NCBI RefSeq assembly: GCF_000003605.2
Contig: NW_003143807.1
Coordinates: forward strand, 51,316-73,437
Reading direction: 5' to 3'
Length of the DNA: 22,122 bases
Source of the DNA: Saccoglossus kowalevskii
Lineage: Eukaryota; Hemichordata; Enteropneusta; Harrimaniidae
Below the pieces are notes generated by a model. The model worked only from the letters and a program-made list of their open reading frames with translations. It did no database searches and was not told the origin of the DNA. Positions 10,201 through 20,741 of this stretch are shown one piece after another. Numbering within the stretch: the first letter of the stretch is position 1; each line of letters starts with the position of its first letter. A program made the position numbers and the translations under genes.

Positions 10201-10362
10201 GATGACGCACAGAAAATTGAGATACCGGAGAATAACATGGTCGAAAGTATCTGTCTAATTGACCACAAGGATAAAAAAATTCACAATGTTCTGAAGAGAT
10301 GTTTTTCCACTGATCCATTACAAAGGCCATCTTGGAGTAAAATAGTGTCCTTTCTTGCATAA
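7293..10362 (+). CDS. Gene B: DSTYK-like paralogue, predicted pseudo-GTPase/pseudokinase
   Basis: Four exons: 7293-7916, 8129-9483, 9582-9834, 9970-10362. Introns are GT/AG with phases 0, 2, 0, exactly as in A, C and D, and the product is 874 aa with no internal stops. The G1 loop is GHTRCGKK (72-79), with Lys replacing the Mg-binding Ser/Thr. The G3 DSPG is gone (aligned residues YLST). NKVD at 230-233 looks like an intact G4. The kinase has no glycine loop, Arg641 where the beta-3 Lys should be, VVD for HRD (Asp737 kept, Arg for the following Lys, Asn742 kept), and Met755 where the DFG Asp should be. PPE and VYSFGVLLW keep the C-lobe fold. An acidic linker DDSDEESGEE follows G4. The maintained frame and splice sites argue for a functional non-catalytic protein rather than a pseudogene. 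Confidence 0.85.
9848..9862. repeat. Short TACA microsatellite
   Basis: Just under four TACA units lie within intron 3 of gene B, a few bases after the splice donor. Confidence 0.7.
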
Positions 10363-11053
10363 TGATTTTATCGGAAAAGCTCTTTATCGTTAATAATATT
10401 TTTATAAAACCACAGTATATCTCAAGTTGAATATTATATTTATTCCACTGTTCCTGATGATAATGCACCTTGATAAGAACAATGGATGGAAGTTGTCTCT
10501 TCAAAAAATAGATCGCTATTGCATTGTGCAGGGTATTTTCTTAATTCGTAGTAATAGTGTATAGTTTTTGCTAGTTTTAGTACAAAGGAATGCAATATTG
10601 CGAGTTATTATCGACAGTTGCAACATTATGATTAAATCCGAAAAATATCTATACTAAATACTAATACACTACTAAGTATTATATATCTTTTTAATATATT
10701 TTCAATAATCATGTTTTCATCATCTCGTTTTAAAAACAAAGCTCCACGCCATCCACTAAAACAGCTGAGAGCAATAAACACTGCGATTGGTTACGAGAAA
10801 ATAATTTGAGTCATGTGATGTAATTAAAACTATGTCAAATGGACGGTTCTATTTGACTTCCACAGATATTTCTTTCAACGACGTATTCACTAACATCTGT
10901 GCAAAAATGTGTTTGTTGTTTTTTGTGTTTGTGAGCTTGTACATTTATTTTAAAACTACTAGAGTATCGGTATCATAGTAATCACTATGTCATCATATAT
11001 ATTATCTGTTTTTTCGCGTCAGATTCTCGTGAGATGTCATGTTTGATATAATA
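10363..11053. other. Intergenic, downstream of gene B
   Basis: AT-rich and without a recognisable gene. It presumably starts with the 3' UTR of gene B, but no canonical AATAAA is seen close to the stop. An inverted CCAAT (ATTGG) and an AP-1-like TGAGTCA lie near 10785-10815, with nothing obvious to drive. Confidence 0.4.
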
Positions 11054-11318
11054 AAGGGTGGTAGTCGCCACGACGCGCATGCGCGATATATGGGTCTCAG
11101 ATAAACAATGATGGCGGGAACAATCTAAGAGGTTACCAAGATTCAATTACGCATATTTTGTCGGTGTTTTGAATGTTTGAAGGAGTCGTCGGCGGTAATT
11201 AGTGCAAGTGCCGCCCAGCACAAAACTCGCACTCGTGATATCATGAGAAAATTGGATTATGGGAAAATGTTTATCAACACAAATGTTGCACATGCGTAGC
11301 GCGACGACTACCGCCCTT
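11054..11318. mobile_element. MITE-like element with 31-bp terminal inverted repeats
   Basis: The ends 11054-11084 and 11288-11318 are inverted repeats matching at 24 of 31 positions without gaps. They start AAGGGTGGTAGTCG on the left and AAGGGCGGTAGTCG on the right (read inward). The 265-bp element is more GC-rich than its surroundings and has no coding capacity. The left arm contains GCGCATGCGC, a perfect palindrome resembling an NRF-1 site. Flanks ATAA and TCAA could be decayed TTAA target duplications, but this is weak. The superfamily cannot be decided. A nonautonomous DNA transposon is the best reading. Confidence 0.75.
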
Positions 11319-13046
11319 CAACCGTGAATATTCTGATCACACACATCCATTTTAGTAGCAAAATATTATAGTATTTGATTTGTGAAAACTTGCACACTAA
11401 CATAACAAAATGACATGTTTTCAGACATCAAGGGGTTTTACAAAATTAGTCCGGGCGCTGTTTGGTCGGAATGTCAGTTCCATTTTAATGTATGATCAGC
11501 ATATCTGTAATATCATATATAATAAATTATAATTTTTAAAAACATTTCCACCGAATTGGTATAGATTTATATTTTTCAGACAGAGTTTCTACTCCATAGG
11601 TAATTATTGGGTCTATTATGCCTCTACTACACTATTTTGTACTTTGCGGTACTTTGGCGAAGATTATTATGCAACTGGTCATGACTACTCACACCTTGGC
11701 ACTTTTCTTACAATATTGCATTATAATAATTATTTACAATAATGAAATAACAGTCCAAAGTATTTTATTTTGAAGCAATAACATAAATCAAATTGATCTC
11801 GTGCGTCAGTCGACACGCCAAACGACAAACATGAATACAAAATTTAGACATTATTGTCACGTGACCTGTAATCCAGGGTTGTGTACAATGTATTACAAAC
11901 GCGGTGAATTGCCATGCCCTCCGCGTACATGTTGAAATTGGTACAATAGCCCAACACTCAATCACTGTGTGCTCAATTGTTCAGTTTTAGCAGAGCGATA
12001 ACGCCAGCGGAAAGGTCACACTGTCTAGACGGTCATGCTGTTTTCAGCCCAAACTCCTGAATGGTGAAGGAATGCAGTTGGCAATTTGCCATTGCTGAAG
12101 AGGTGGATATGGTGTGGGGTGTGAATGGTGGGGGTGTTTCAATTAGAAAGCTGCAATCGAATATGCCAACCCCTTTTCAGCCAAAGTGCTTGAAATAGGT
12201 TATCTTTCTGGGCCAAATTGTTTTCAGGAGGAATTTCAGCATTTATCACCGAAATTATAATCATGAATCACAAAAATCACCCACAAGCTTTGCTTAAACT
12301 ATACAATGGATCCAGTTATACATTAATCATGTAAAAATTCCATTTTTAGAAAATTGGTACTTTTTTTGCATTCTGGCTGTCGGGAAAGGGTAGGAGTTTA
12401 GAGGTGCTGGTGGTAGCCCCCTTTTGTTATGCCATATGCTATGTGGTCCTTCAGCATGTTGACTGTCTCACTTGTGGTACATATGACGTTGCACTCTGTG
12501 TGATATATTTGGTTTATTTATAGAACAGCAAGGCGATCATAGCTGAAACGCCACAGTATACAGTGTGTATCATACTTACCTTACGACTATTTGTTTCCCA
12601 TTGTTTTATTGTTGGTAGGAAAAAAAACATAACAACTATACGGACGAATGTGAATACAAACATTTTGACGTTAATGATTGCAGTTACTATGCTGATTGCA
12701 ACTATTAAAGCGGGGGAGTCGTCACCTGTGCCTGCGTCAGATGGCCATAGCGTGTCATTGTTTTTACAAACAAGCGTCTACCCATGAGCCTTTGCGTGTT
12801 TAGCGTGTGTTGTTATCGTCGCCTGGGACTCAATTCCAGCGCGTGCGCAGGTAACGACCCTCCCGCTTCATTGTGATATGATTTTTTAAACGCCCACAAT
12901 CAATGGACACATATTTTTTTCTCGAGTGGCCTAGTTAATTTTTACCTGAACCAACATTTTAAAGTCGTCGTTCAACATGAAACGGGAGTTATACAGTATA
13001 CAGTGAATACAGTGAGCAACATCCTGTACAAATCTAACGATTAAAA
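11319..13046. other. Intergenic, upstream of gene C
   Basis: About 1.7 kb with no supported gene. A 74-aa open frame at 12563-12787 has no recognised domain and weak start context, and I do not call it. The last 210 bp should contain the promoter of gene C. There a GC-rich NRF-1-like GCGCGTGCGC sits at 12839-12848. Confidence 0.45.
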
Positions 13047-16000
13047 ATGGCAACAGTTGCAGCAAAAAACGTTTCTACGCACATTACCTCATTGAAAGAA
13101 TCATTTTCGTTGTATCAGCGTGATTCTAATGAAATACAGGACGCACTAGAGAAAACAATAGAGGTGTACGACAAAATACGACGTACCCTGTCAGAAGAGG
13201 CACAGACTAAATTCGAGAGAAATGGAATTACACTACTCGATGAAGAAGACCAGCAACTAATTGAGAAGGTTCGTGTCAAACCTTGCATCATTGTCGTTGG
13301 CCAGACTAATTCTGGGAAGAGTTCGTTCATCAACGAGTTACTTGGTGGCACAGTGGTGACTGCAAGCGAGGTGCCATGTACAGCTCGTCTAGTCAAAATG
13401 AAGTATGGAGAAACCCAGAGAGTACGGGTAATTTCCAAAACCCGCAACGTCATACAAACGATAGACATGAAGGAAACAAGTAAAGCAATACCAAAAGCAA
13501 TAGTGGCACTCGCAGACAAAGAGCGAGAAGACGACGAAATGATCGGTAGTTATGTTGTCGCCGAACTTAACAACGACTTCCTGAAAAGTGGCATTGAAAT
13601 AATTGACTCTCCGGGTTTACAAGAAAACGAGCGCCTGAATAAACTTGTACTGGGAGCGGTTGATGACGATTTGAAGATCATTATATATGTGGTAGATGGT
13701 AGAAATCAATTGAACAGTCAGGTACGATAAACTGTATAATTATACCTTTATATAAACGGACTTTTGAAGATTTGAAATTACAATCAGTACATGAAAAAGT
13801 CAATATGTGTCTTTTCAAGCACGGAGAAGGGTCGTTGAACAGAATTGGTAATTTAATGTGATGATCATGAATCTCCCCTCAATTTGAGTTTATTCCATTA
13901 GAATAATTAAAGTGTATTCGCAAAATTTGTATTTGTGCGTTGTCTATTATCATGTAAACATTACTTGATATTTCAAGATTTTGCCAGTTGACATACTAAT
14001 ACTACCTTGTTTCAAACTTTTAAAAGTTCCAGCATTATTACGTCATATTCGCTAAAATTTTACAAGCAATATTACCGTAAATTAGGTGTGAATCCATGCA
14101 AAGTTCCTGTGTATTCAGTAGAGTATACTGTTTGTCTTTCACAGGATTTGACTGATATCAAGAAATTGTGCGATGGTAATAAGCGGAATGTATTTTTTGT
14201 AGTTACTAAACTCGACGAGCACAACACAAACAGCGGAGATGATATGAGTGCTGCGCAGACGAAAAAGGGTCGCGTCTACGACCGTCTGGTTGATGAGGGG
14301 TTTCTACCCGATTGTCCAATGGAGAATTGCAGCAATTTTCACGGAATTTCGAATTGGCGATTGAAATCGTACCGGAGAAAAAATAAGAATAACCCAGATC
14401 CGTTCGTGGCCGACTTCTTTAGATTACAAAAATGTATCTGTGATTTTATTGCACAGTCTCTCAATAACTTGATACTTGAGTCCAGCCGCATCCTTCTTGC
14501 TTCTCATACACGGTGTCTCGACTACTTCATTATGAAAACCACGGAGACGAAAACTCCAGAGTATAAAGAGAAAGAGTTGAAAGCATGCAGGGAAATTGTG
14601 AACGATGTATTCAAGAAAGCCATTTCAAAACTGGATCATACATCTGTGATTCTACAGCGTGACCTTAGAAACGTCATTGACAAAGAAAGAGAAAATATCG
14701 TGTCGTCCGCTCGAGAATATCAGATTACCGACGTGGCAGAAGTAGAAACCTGCAATAAAACGATACAGAAGTTAGTAATTAATATAATTAGCACAGCTGT
14801 GAATGAAGCAGTGGCAGACAGCTTCAAAAAAGAGGATGACATTTTAATTGATTTATATAATTCAGTTGCAGAGTTAGTGGACCACAGCGAACTTTCTGAA
14901 GTAGCCTCCATTATGAAACAATGCACAATGAGCTCGTACCGTACAGTCATGGCAACACCACTTCGTAGAGATTCAATACTTACCCGATTAAAAACATGGT
15001 TAGAAAATATGACTACTGCAGTTCAACCCCATAAAGATGATACTGTCATTATCGATAATAATTGGAAAGAGGATAGGGCTTTAGAGACCTTCAGTAAAAT
15101 CGACACGAAGGCCGTATCAAAAGACGCAATTAGTGAAGCCAAATGTCATCTTCGTAGTAGCAAAACGCAGTTCCAAAAAGCTATAAATCAAATAGAAAGC
15201 CTGATAAATTCAGATACGATGATCACAGAGATGGATGCAAAGAATATCAGAACGTTTGCACCTGATGTGGCATCACTGGAACTGAGGATTTACTCGATAC
15301 TTGACAGAAGAGAGTTTGGTATTCCTGAACGTGGTGAAGTGATTGGAACAGGCAGTCGGAGTGTCGTGTACGACTGTGGTGAAATGGGACGAGAAGCTTT
15401 ACCGTGTGCTGTGAGGGTTGTCAAATATGAAGTTGGAAGTAATGACCCAATGGAAGTACATTACACAAGGTGACCCGATATTCTTATTAATAAAATAAGT
15501 TGAGTAATACTACTCCGTAATATATACATAATGTTTATATTTTTTATTACAGACTTGTACATGAACATGAACGTATGCTACCTCTGCTGGCAACAATAAT
15601 ATACAATAACGAGTTATTGTTACTGACACCAAAAATGAGTTACAACCTTAAAAGCGCCCTGCCTAAATACAGATATTTGACTGACCGACTTCACGTCGCT
15701 CTCCAGGTATCACAGGGCATTGAATTCTTGCATAAAAAAGGAATTGTGCATAGAGATATAAAGCCTGAAAATATTTTGGTAAGTGTGCGCTTTATAAACC
15801 TCATATGCCAAGTATTTATTTTGAACATGCATTCAAATGTGGGACACCCTAATAACGTCATACTTGATTTTGTAATACAATCAGATAACCACACTTGGTT
15901 CGTGACTATCTTTCCGCAGCTAGACGAACATGGAAATGTGAAAATTGCAGATATGGGTTGCTGCAAGGCCGAAGGGTTTCTACAAGATACGTTCATAGGC

Positions 16001-16321
16001 ACACCAATGGTTATGGCCCCAGAGATGGCAATGGGCGCTGACTACGACAGGATGGTGGATGTATATGCATTCGGCATATTGCTGTGGTTTATATGTGATG
16101 GGACTGGATCCCTGCCAGAGACATATAAACATCATCAAGCTAACTCACACCTGCTAAATGTGTTTGGTGTACGACCAGAAAGATTGGACAAGTTTAATAA
16201 GCAGTGTTGGCGTCTTATGGAAAAGTGTTGGAGACAAGAATCTACAAGGCGAGTTACGTTCAGAGAAATAACTAAAGAACTTCAAAGCATCATTCAAAGT
16301 GTCGACCCCCTAGCAACATGA
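13047..16321 (+). CDS. Gene C: DSTYK-like GTPase/kinase with altered kinase ATP site
   Basis: Four exons: 13047-13721, 14145-15469, 15553-15778, 15920-16321. GT/AG introns have phases 0, 2, 0, and the product is 875 aa. The start is ATGGCAACA after an A-rich leader. The GTPase is intact by motif: GQTNSGKS (85-92), PCTAR, DSPG (187-190) and TKLD (246-249). The middle region carries HGISNWRLKSYRR, ILLASHTRCLDYFI and QCTMSSYR, shared with A and D. The kinase glycine loop reads GTGSRS (626-631), with its third Gly replaced by Ser. The beta-3 motif is CAVR, so Arg649 takes the place of the ATP-anchoring Lys. HRDIKPEN (Asp735) and DMG (753-755) are intact. It may be a weak kinase, use Lys652, or be catalytically dead with a working GTPase. 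Confidence 0.88.
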
Positions 16322-16422
16322 ATAAAATGGCGATTGTATATCTCTACAGTCTATACTCTGCTATATCAATGTTTGAACAGTGACAAGAACTTTATCAACA
16401 ACAAAGCCTAGCCAATACCGCA

Positions 16423-16428
16423 AATAAA
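16423..16428 (+). terminator. Probable poly(A) signal of gene C
   Basis: Canonical AATAAA about 100 bp after the stop codon of gene C. Another AATAAA overlaps the base after the stop (16321-16326) and is too close to be the likely signal. Confidence 0.5.
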
Positions 16429-16894
16429 ATATATTGAGACGTTGCTGTGACAACCATATCGGGACTGTGTCCTTTTACTTAATAATAAAATGTGTCACAT
16501 ATTTTAGTGATTCTGAATCTGAATCCTTGACCTAAGCACTAATTTATCTGTATAAAAAACAACCGCAGTCATCAAATTGCCATTGTAAATGACCCTCAAT
16601 AAAATAAATGTGTATGTTGAATATAATTGTGACAGAAAAGATTAAAATATTTAAAAACCTAATACAGTATCATATGTTGACCTATGCGTGAGTGCAAAGT
16701 ATTAACATCGCTAAGACAATACAGCGGTACAATATTCATTTCCAATTCGCGGTGTGTATTTAGAATCACAAAAATGTTCGATGAATCTGAGCTGCAAGTA
16801 CTAGTGCACATAATCGGGATGTGGAAGTATCCTTAATAGTTAATCGGGAGCTGTTTATCACAATATTTGAAAAAAATGAATCTTTCATATGATA

Positions 16895-16906
16895 CCCCCC
16901 CCCCCC
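16895..16906. repeat. Homopolymer of 12 C
   Basis: An uninterrupted C run in AT-rich surroundings. It is a likely length polymorphism or a site of sequencing error. Confidence 0.9.
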
Positions 16907-17318
16907 TGATCTTTGTGAAACGATTATGCAAGTTAAAGAATAACGTCATCATGGCACTAAACTGTGTGGGCGTTATGCCGACGAATACTGTAAGCCCGAT
17001 GATTATCTAACTGTGTACAAAGGTGAATGAGTCATTTGGTATTTATCATAGTTTGTGTTGTGTGTCGGTGGTCTGTTGAACATTTACTGATCTGCGTCGC
17101 TAAGGTAAAGTGGTAAGCTGTGATCATCTTGACTTTCACCATACTTGTCACGTCTTTTCATCTTCATAGGGAGAATTTGTACGTTCATTTTATGGTTACA
17201 GTTTCTACAATCTGTCTTCACACCAACCCTCCAAGTAAAGTCACAAAATACCTGTTGAATTGCACATAGTAACGGCCTCCCGCTGGATGTTATAGGGTGC
17301 CGAAACACGGAGACGGCG

Positions 17319-20300
17319 ATGGCAACAATGAAGGGAGCAGTTTCCAAATCGTTTATGAAAACACCGAAAGATGCTTTTTTAGCATACCAGCGTGATTCAA
17401 AAGAAATACTTGAAGTACTGCAAGGTACAAAAGATGTTTATGAACAAATTCAACAAATACTTTCCAGCAGTTCTCAGATGAACCTCATTAAAAGTGAAGT
17501 CACACTTTTGGACGACGAGGATCAGCAGAGGATAGAAACCGTCAGTCAAACTCCACAACTTGTTGTTGTTGGACAGACCAATTCTGGAAAGAGTTCGCTT
17601 ATTAACGAGCTATTAGGTGGCACAGTGGTCGCTATGAGTCAGGTTCCATGTACGGCTCGAGTGGTTAAAATTAAGTATGGCGAATCAAACAAAGTAAGAA
17701 TAAGGTCAAAAGATGGAAAAATCTTAGAAGAAAGAGCTATGAAGTCTAAGGTAATACCAAACGATATCATGGAGCTCAAAGAAGAAAAACGCCGAGACCC
17801 CGAGATTATCAATAGTTGGGTTGAAGCAGAAATAAATAATGACTTTCTTAAAAGTGGTATCGAAATAATCGATTCTCCTGGGCTACAGGAAAGTGAAATT
17901 CTCAATGAGATTGTTTTTGAAGCAGTCGACAACCAGAAGTCTTTCCTTATGTATGTCGTGGATGGCCGGAATCAATTTACGGACCAGGTATTGTGAATAC
18001 TAAACACGAATCCTGCAATTATTCATTACTTAGGACTTTCGAATGCTGAGTATTCAATCAACATCTTCCATGGGCACTATTTAGGAAATCTATAATTCAA
18101 TGTTTCATTTGAAACATAAAATTTAAAGAAAATTTAATTATTGCTTGAGTTTAATATACAAATGTACTTTACTGTAAACTATTATGTTTATTTGTATATT
18201 ATTTACATTACATAGGACTTGCTTGATATAACAAGACTATATCACACTACTACCGGCATTCGACGAAACATGTTGTTTGTAGTAACAAAAGTCGACGGGG
18301 ACACGAAGACAGATGGAGATAACAGAGACAAAGTTCAAGAGCGGAAACGTCGGGTTTACGACAGACTGGTCGATGAGGGATTTTTAACTAATGGACCAAT
18401 GGAAAAATGCGATATTTTTCATGGCATTTCATGCTGGAGAGTGAAATCATACCGGAGAGGTAAATGCAAAAATCGGGACACATTTGTTGACGACTTCCAT
18501 CACTTTCAGAAATGTGTTTATGAATTTGTTGAAAATTCACTCAATGCGGAGATAAAGAACTCCTGTAACATATTAATTGCTTCGCATTGTCGCTGCATTG
18601 ACTACTTTATCATGAAAGCCACAGAGGTGAAAGATCCTGAACACAGAGAGAATATCCTAAAAGAGTGCAAAGCAATTGAAGATGATGTATTCCAGAAGGC
18701 AATGTCAAAACTAAAAGCTAGAAAGAAGTTTCTACAACGTGAGATAAGAAACGTCATCGAAACAGAGACAGGAAATATTGTAGCATGCATTAGAGAATAC
18801 ACGTTGCTTGACACAGATGTAGAGAAGAATATGCAAACTCGCCATACAAGTGATGCTCAACTCTACAGTAAGAAAATAAAGCAACTAGTGACTGAAAAGG
18901 TTAGCATTGCTCTACGTAAAAGGATAGCTGACAGCTTTAAGGAAGAAGATGACTCTATAATTCAGTTATCAAAAGTCGTCAAAGATTTAGAAAATCAGAA
19001 ACAAGATTCCGAAGTTGCTGCTATTATCAAACAATGTACTATGGGTTCGTATCGCGTAGAGACAGCATTCTCAATATGCCGAAATCCATTACTCTCCAGA
19101 CTGAAGATATGGCTAACAAAATCATCTACCTGTGATGACATCAAAGACGATGTAATCACTGCTGATTGGAAAGAAGCAAGAGTATTGAAGACCCTCAGTA
19201 TGATAGATGCCAAATTTGTCGCCAAAGAATTAATAAGCGAAAGTAAAGCGCACCTCCAAAAAAGCAAAAAACAATTCCATAAAGCTATAGACCAATTGCG
19301 TAACCTAATGAAGATGGATACAACAATTACAAATAATGAAAGAATGAACATCAGAGAACTTGCTCCGTCCGTGGCGGACCTTGAGCTTAGATTACTGTCT
19401 ATCATATCCATGCAAGAATTCGGTGTACCAGAACTTGCAGACGAGATTGGACATGGTAGCCAAGGTACTGTGTTTGACTGTGGTAAAATGGGACCATATG
19501 GTGTAACATGCGTGACAAAACGCGTCAAACCGAACCATAGAGAGACTGTGGCAATGGAAGTACATTACACAAGGTAATTTTCAAAAAACAATAACATTTC
19601 ATATAGATGTTAGTGCAAAACGGACTCAATATAATATGAGGTTCTTACGAGAATACCTCAAAGTATGCACGAATACAGTACAGCTGCAGTATCTACCAAC
19701 TCCCAGTGTAGGTCGATGCGCGGCGTACTGTCTGAGTGCATACTTTGAGGTATTCTCGTAATAGCTATATTATTATACATCTTTTCCTTCCAAGGATACA
19801 TCATGGGAATGCCGAAATCCAAGAACTTATTTGTGGTGAAAGCCATGTTTGTTTGTTTTTATTATTGGAAGACGCTTACTCGCGTAACCATTCCATATTT
19901 GAATTCGCATTTCCTTATATGGTAGGATGAAAGTACCCCGTAAAATACTGCAAAATTACGTCACGTTGTAACTTATGGCGTTACGGTGACAGATGTATAA
20001 TGATACTGTTTCATTACAGATGCGTACATCAACATCAACGTATATTGCCTCTGTTAGCCACCATAATAGAAGGTGAAGAAGTATATTTAGTGACTCCAAA
20101 GATGAAATGTAGCCTTAACATTGCATTGCCAAATTATCCCTACCTGAAAGACAGATTGCAATTCGCTCTACAAATATCAGAAGGCCTCGAATTCTTGCAC
20201 AGGAGAGGTATCGTGCATAGGGACATAAAGGCAGCAAATATTCTGGTGAGTATGTATGTCAGTTCGTTTTCATTGGTGATTCTAGAAATTCTATAAATTG

Positions 20301-20741
20301 AGCATTTTGCATTGGTTTGACACTCTTATTTCGTGTTGTTTCTTTTAGCTCGACGAAAATGATAAAGTGAAAGTAGCAGACCTTGGATGCTGTAAAGCCG
20401 AAGGTTTTATAAACGATACTGTCATAGGCACGCCTTTGGCTATGGCCCCAGAAGTAGGATTGCGCACTGTGTATGATAAAATGGTAGACGTATATGCATT
20501 CGGTATTTTACTGTGGTTTATTTGTAATGGTACCGACACATTACCAGAAGCGTATAGACCATACCAGTCAACACTACCTCCTATTAGTGTTCGACCAGAC
20601 AGATTAGACAAGTTTGACAAGCACTGTTGGGAACTGATGGATAAGTGTTGGCGGAAAGATGCTGCAACCCGTCCTAGCTTCTTGGAGATCACGAAGGAAC
20701 TGAAATCAATCCTAAATAATGTGGACAGTGAAGCAAATTAA
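17319..20741 (+). CDS. Gene D: DSTYK-like dynamin-type GTPase/protein kinase
   Basis: Four exons: 17319-17987, 18216-19573, 20020-20245, 20349-20741. GT/AG introns have phases 0, 2, 0, and the product is 881 aa. The start context gcgATGG is strong. GTPase motifs are GQTNSGKS (85-92), PCTAR, DSPG (185-188) and TKVD (247-250). The middle region keeps HGISCWRVKSYRR, ILIASHCRCIDYFI and QCTMGSYR. The kinase has glycine loop GHGSQG (635-640), Lys658, HRDIKAAN (Asp744), DLG in place of DFG (762-764), GTP and APE. Together with gene A it has the most complete catalytic set. Exons 3 are 226 bp in A, C and D, which shows recent common descent. Intron 2 carries a perfect inverted repeat. The likely role is a cytoplasmic GTP-regulated kinase; substrate unknown. 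Confidence 0.9.
19645..19761. repeat. Perfect 26-bp inverted repeat, hairpin or small foldback element
   Basis: Arms 19645-19670 and 19736-19761 are perfectly complementary, starting TTACGAGAATACC. After a five-base mostly mismatched block, ACAGTAC at 19675-19681 pairs with GTACTGT at 19725-19731 in the same register, so the stem extends to about 37 positions. The unit is 117 bp and lies in intron 2 of gene D. Perfect arms suggest a recent foldback or MITE insertion. A hairpin RNA precursor is possible because the intron is transcribed. No clear target duplication is visible. Confidence 0.85.

Larger units (their letters stand above)
16322..17318. other. Intergenic between genes C and D
   Basis: About 1 kb with no supported gene. 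It holds the 3' UTR of C with AATAAA at 16423-16428, a run of 12 C at 16895-16906, and presumably the promoter and 5' UTR of D. I see no clear TATA box close to the D start. Confidence 0.5.

Noticed and set aside
7293-10362. Gene B as a pseudogene
   Set aside because: There are no stops or frameshifts over 874 codons, and every splice site and intron phase is conserved. Loss is confined to catalytic motifs, so a pseudoenzyme fits better.
12563-12787. A 74-aa open frame with a hydrophobic middle
   Set aside because: No recognisable domain, no conserved counterpart upstream of D, and length within chance for AT-rich DNA. Possible but unsupported.
14007-14144. Upstream open stretch giving a longer N-terminus to exon 2 of gene C
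   Set aside because: It lies before the acceptor TTTCACAG at 14144. The other three copies begin the exon at the equivalent GAY codon, and the extra residues have no counterpart.
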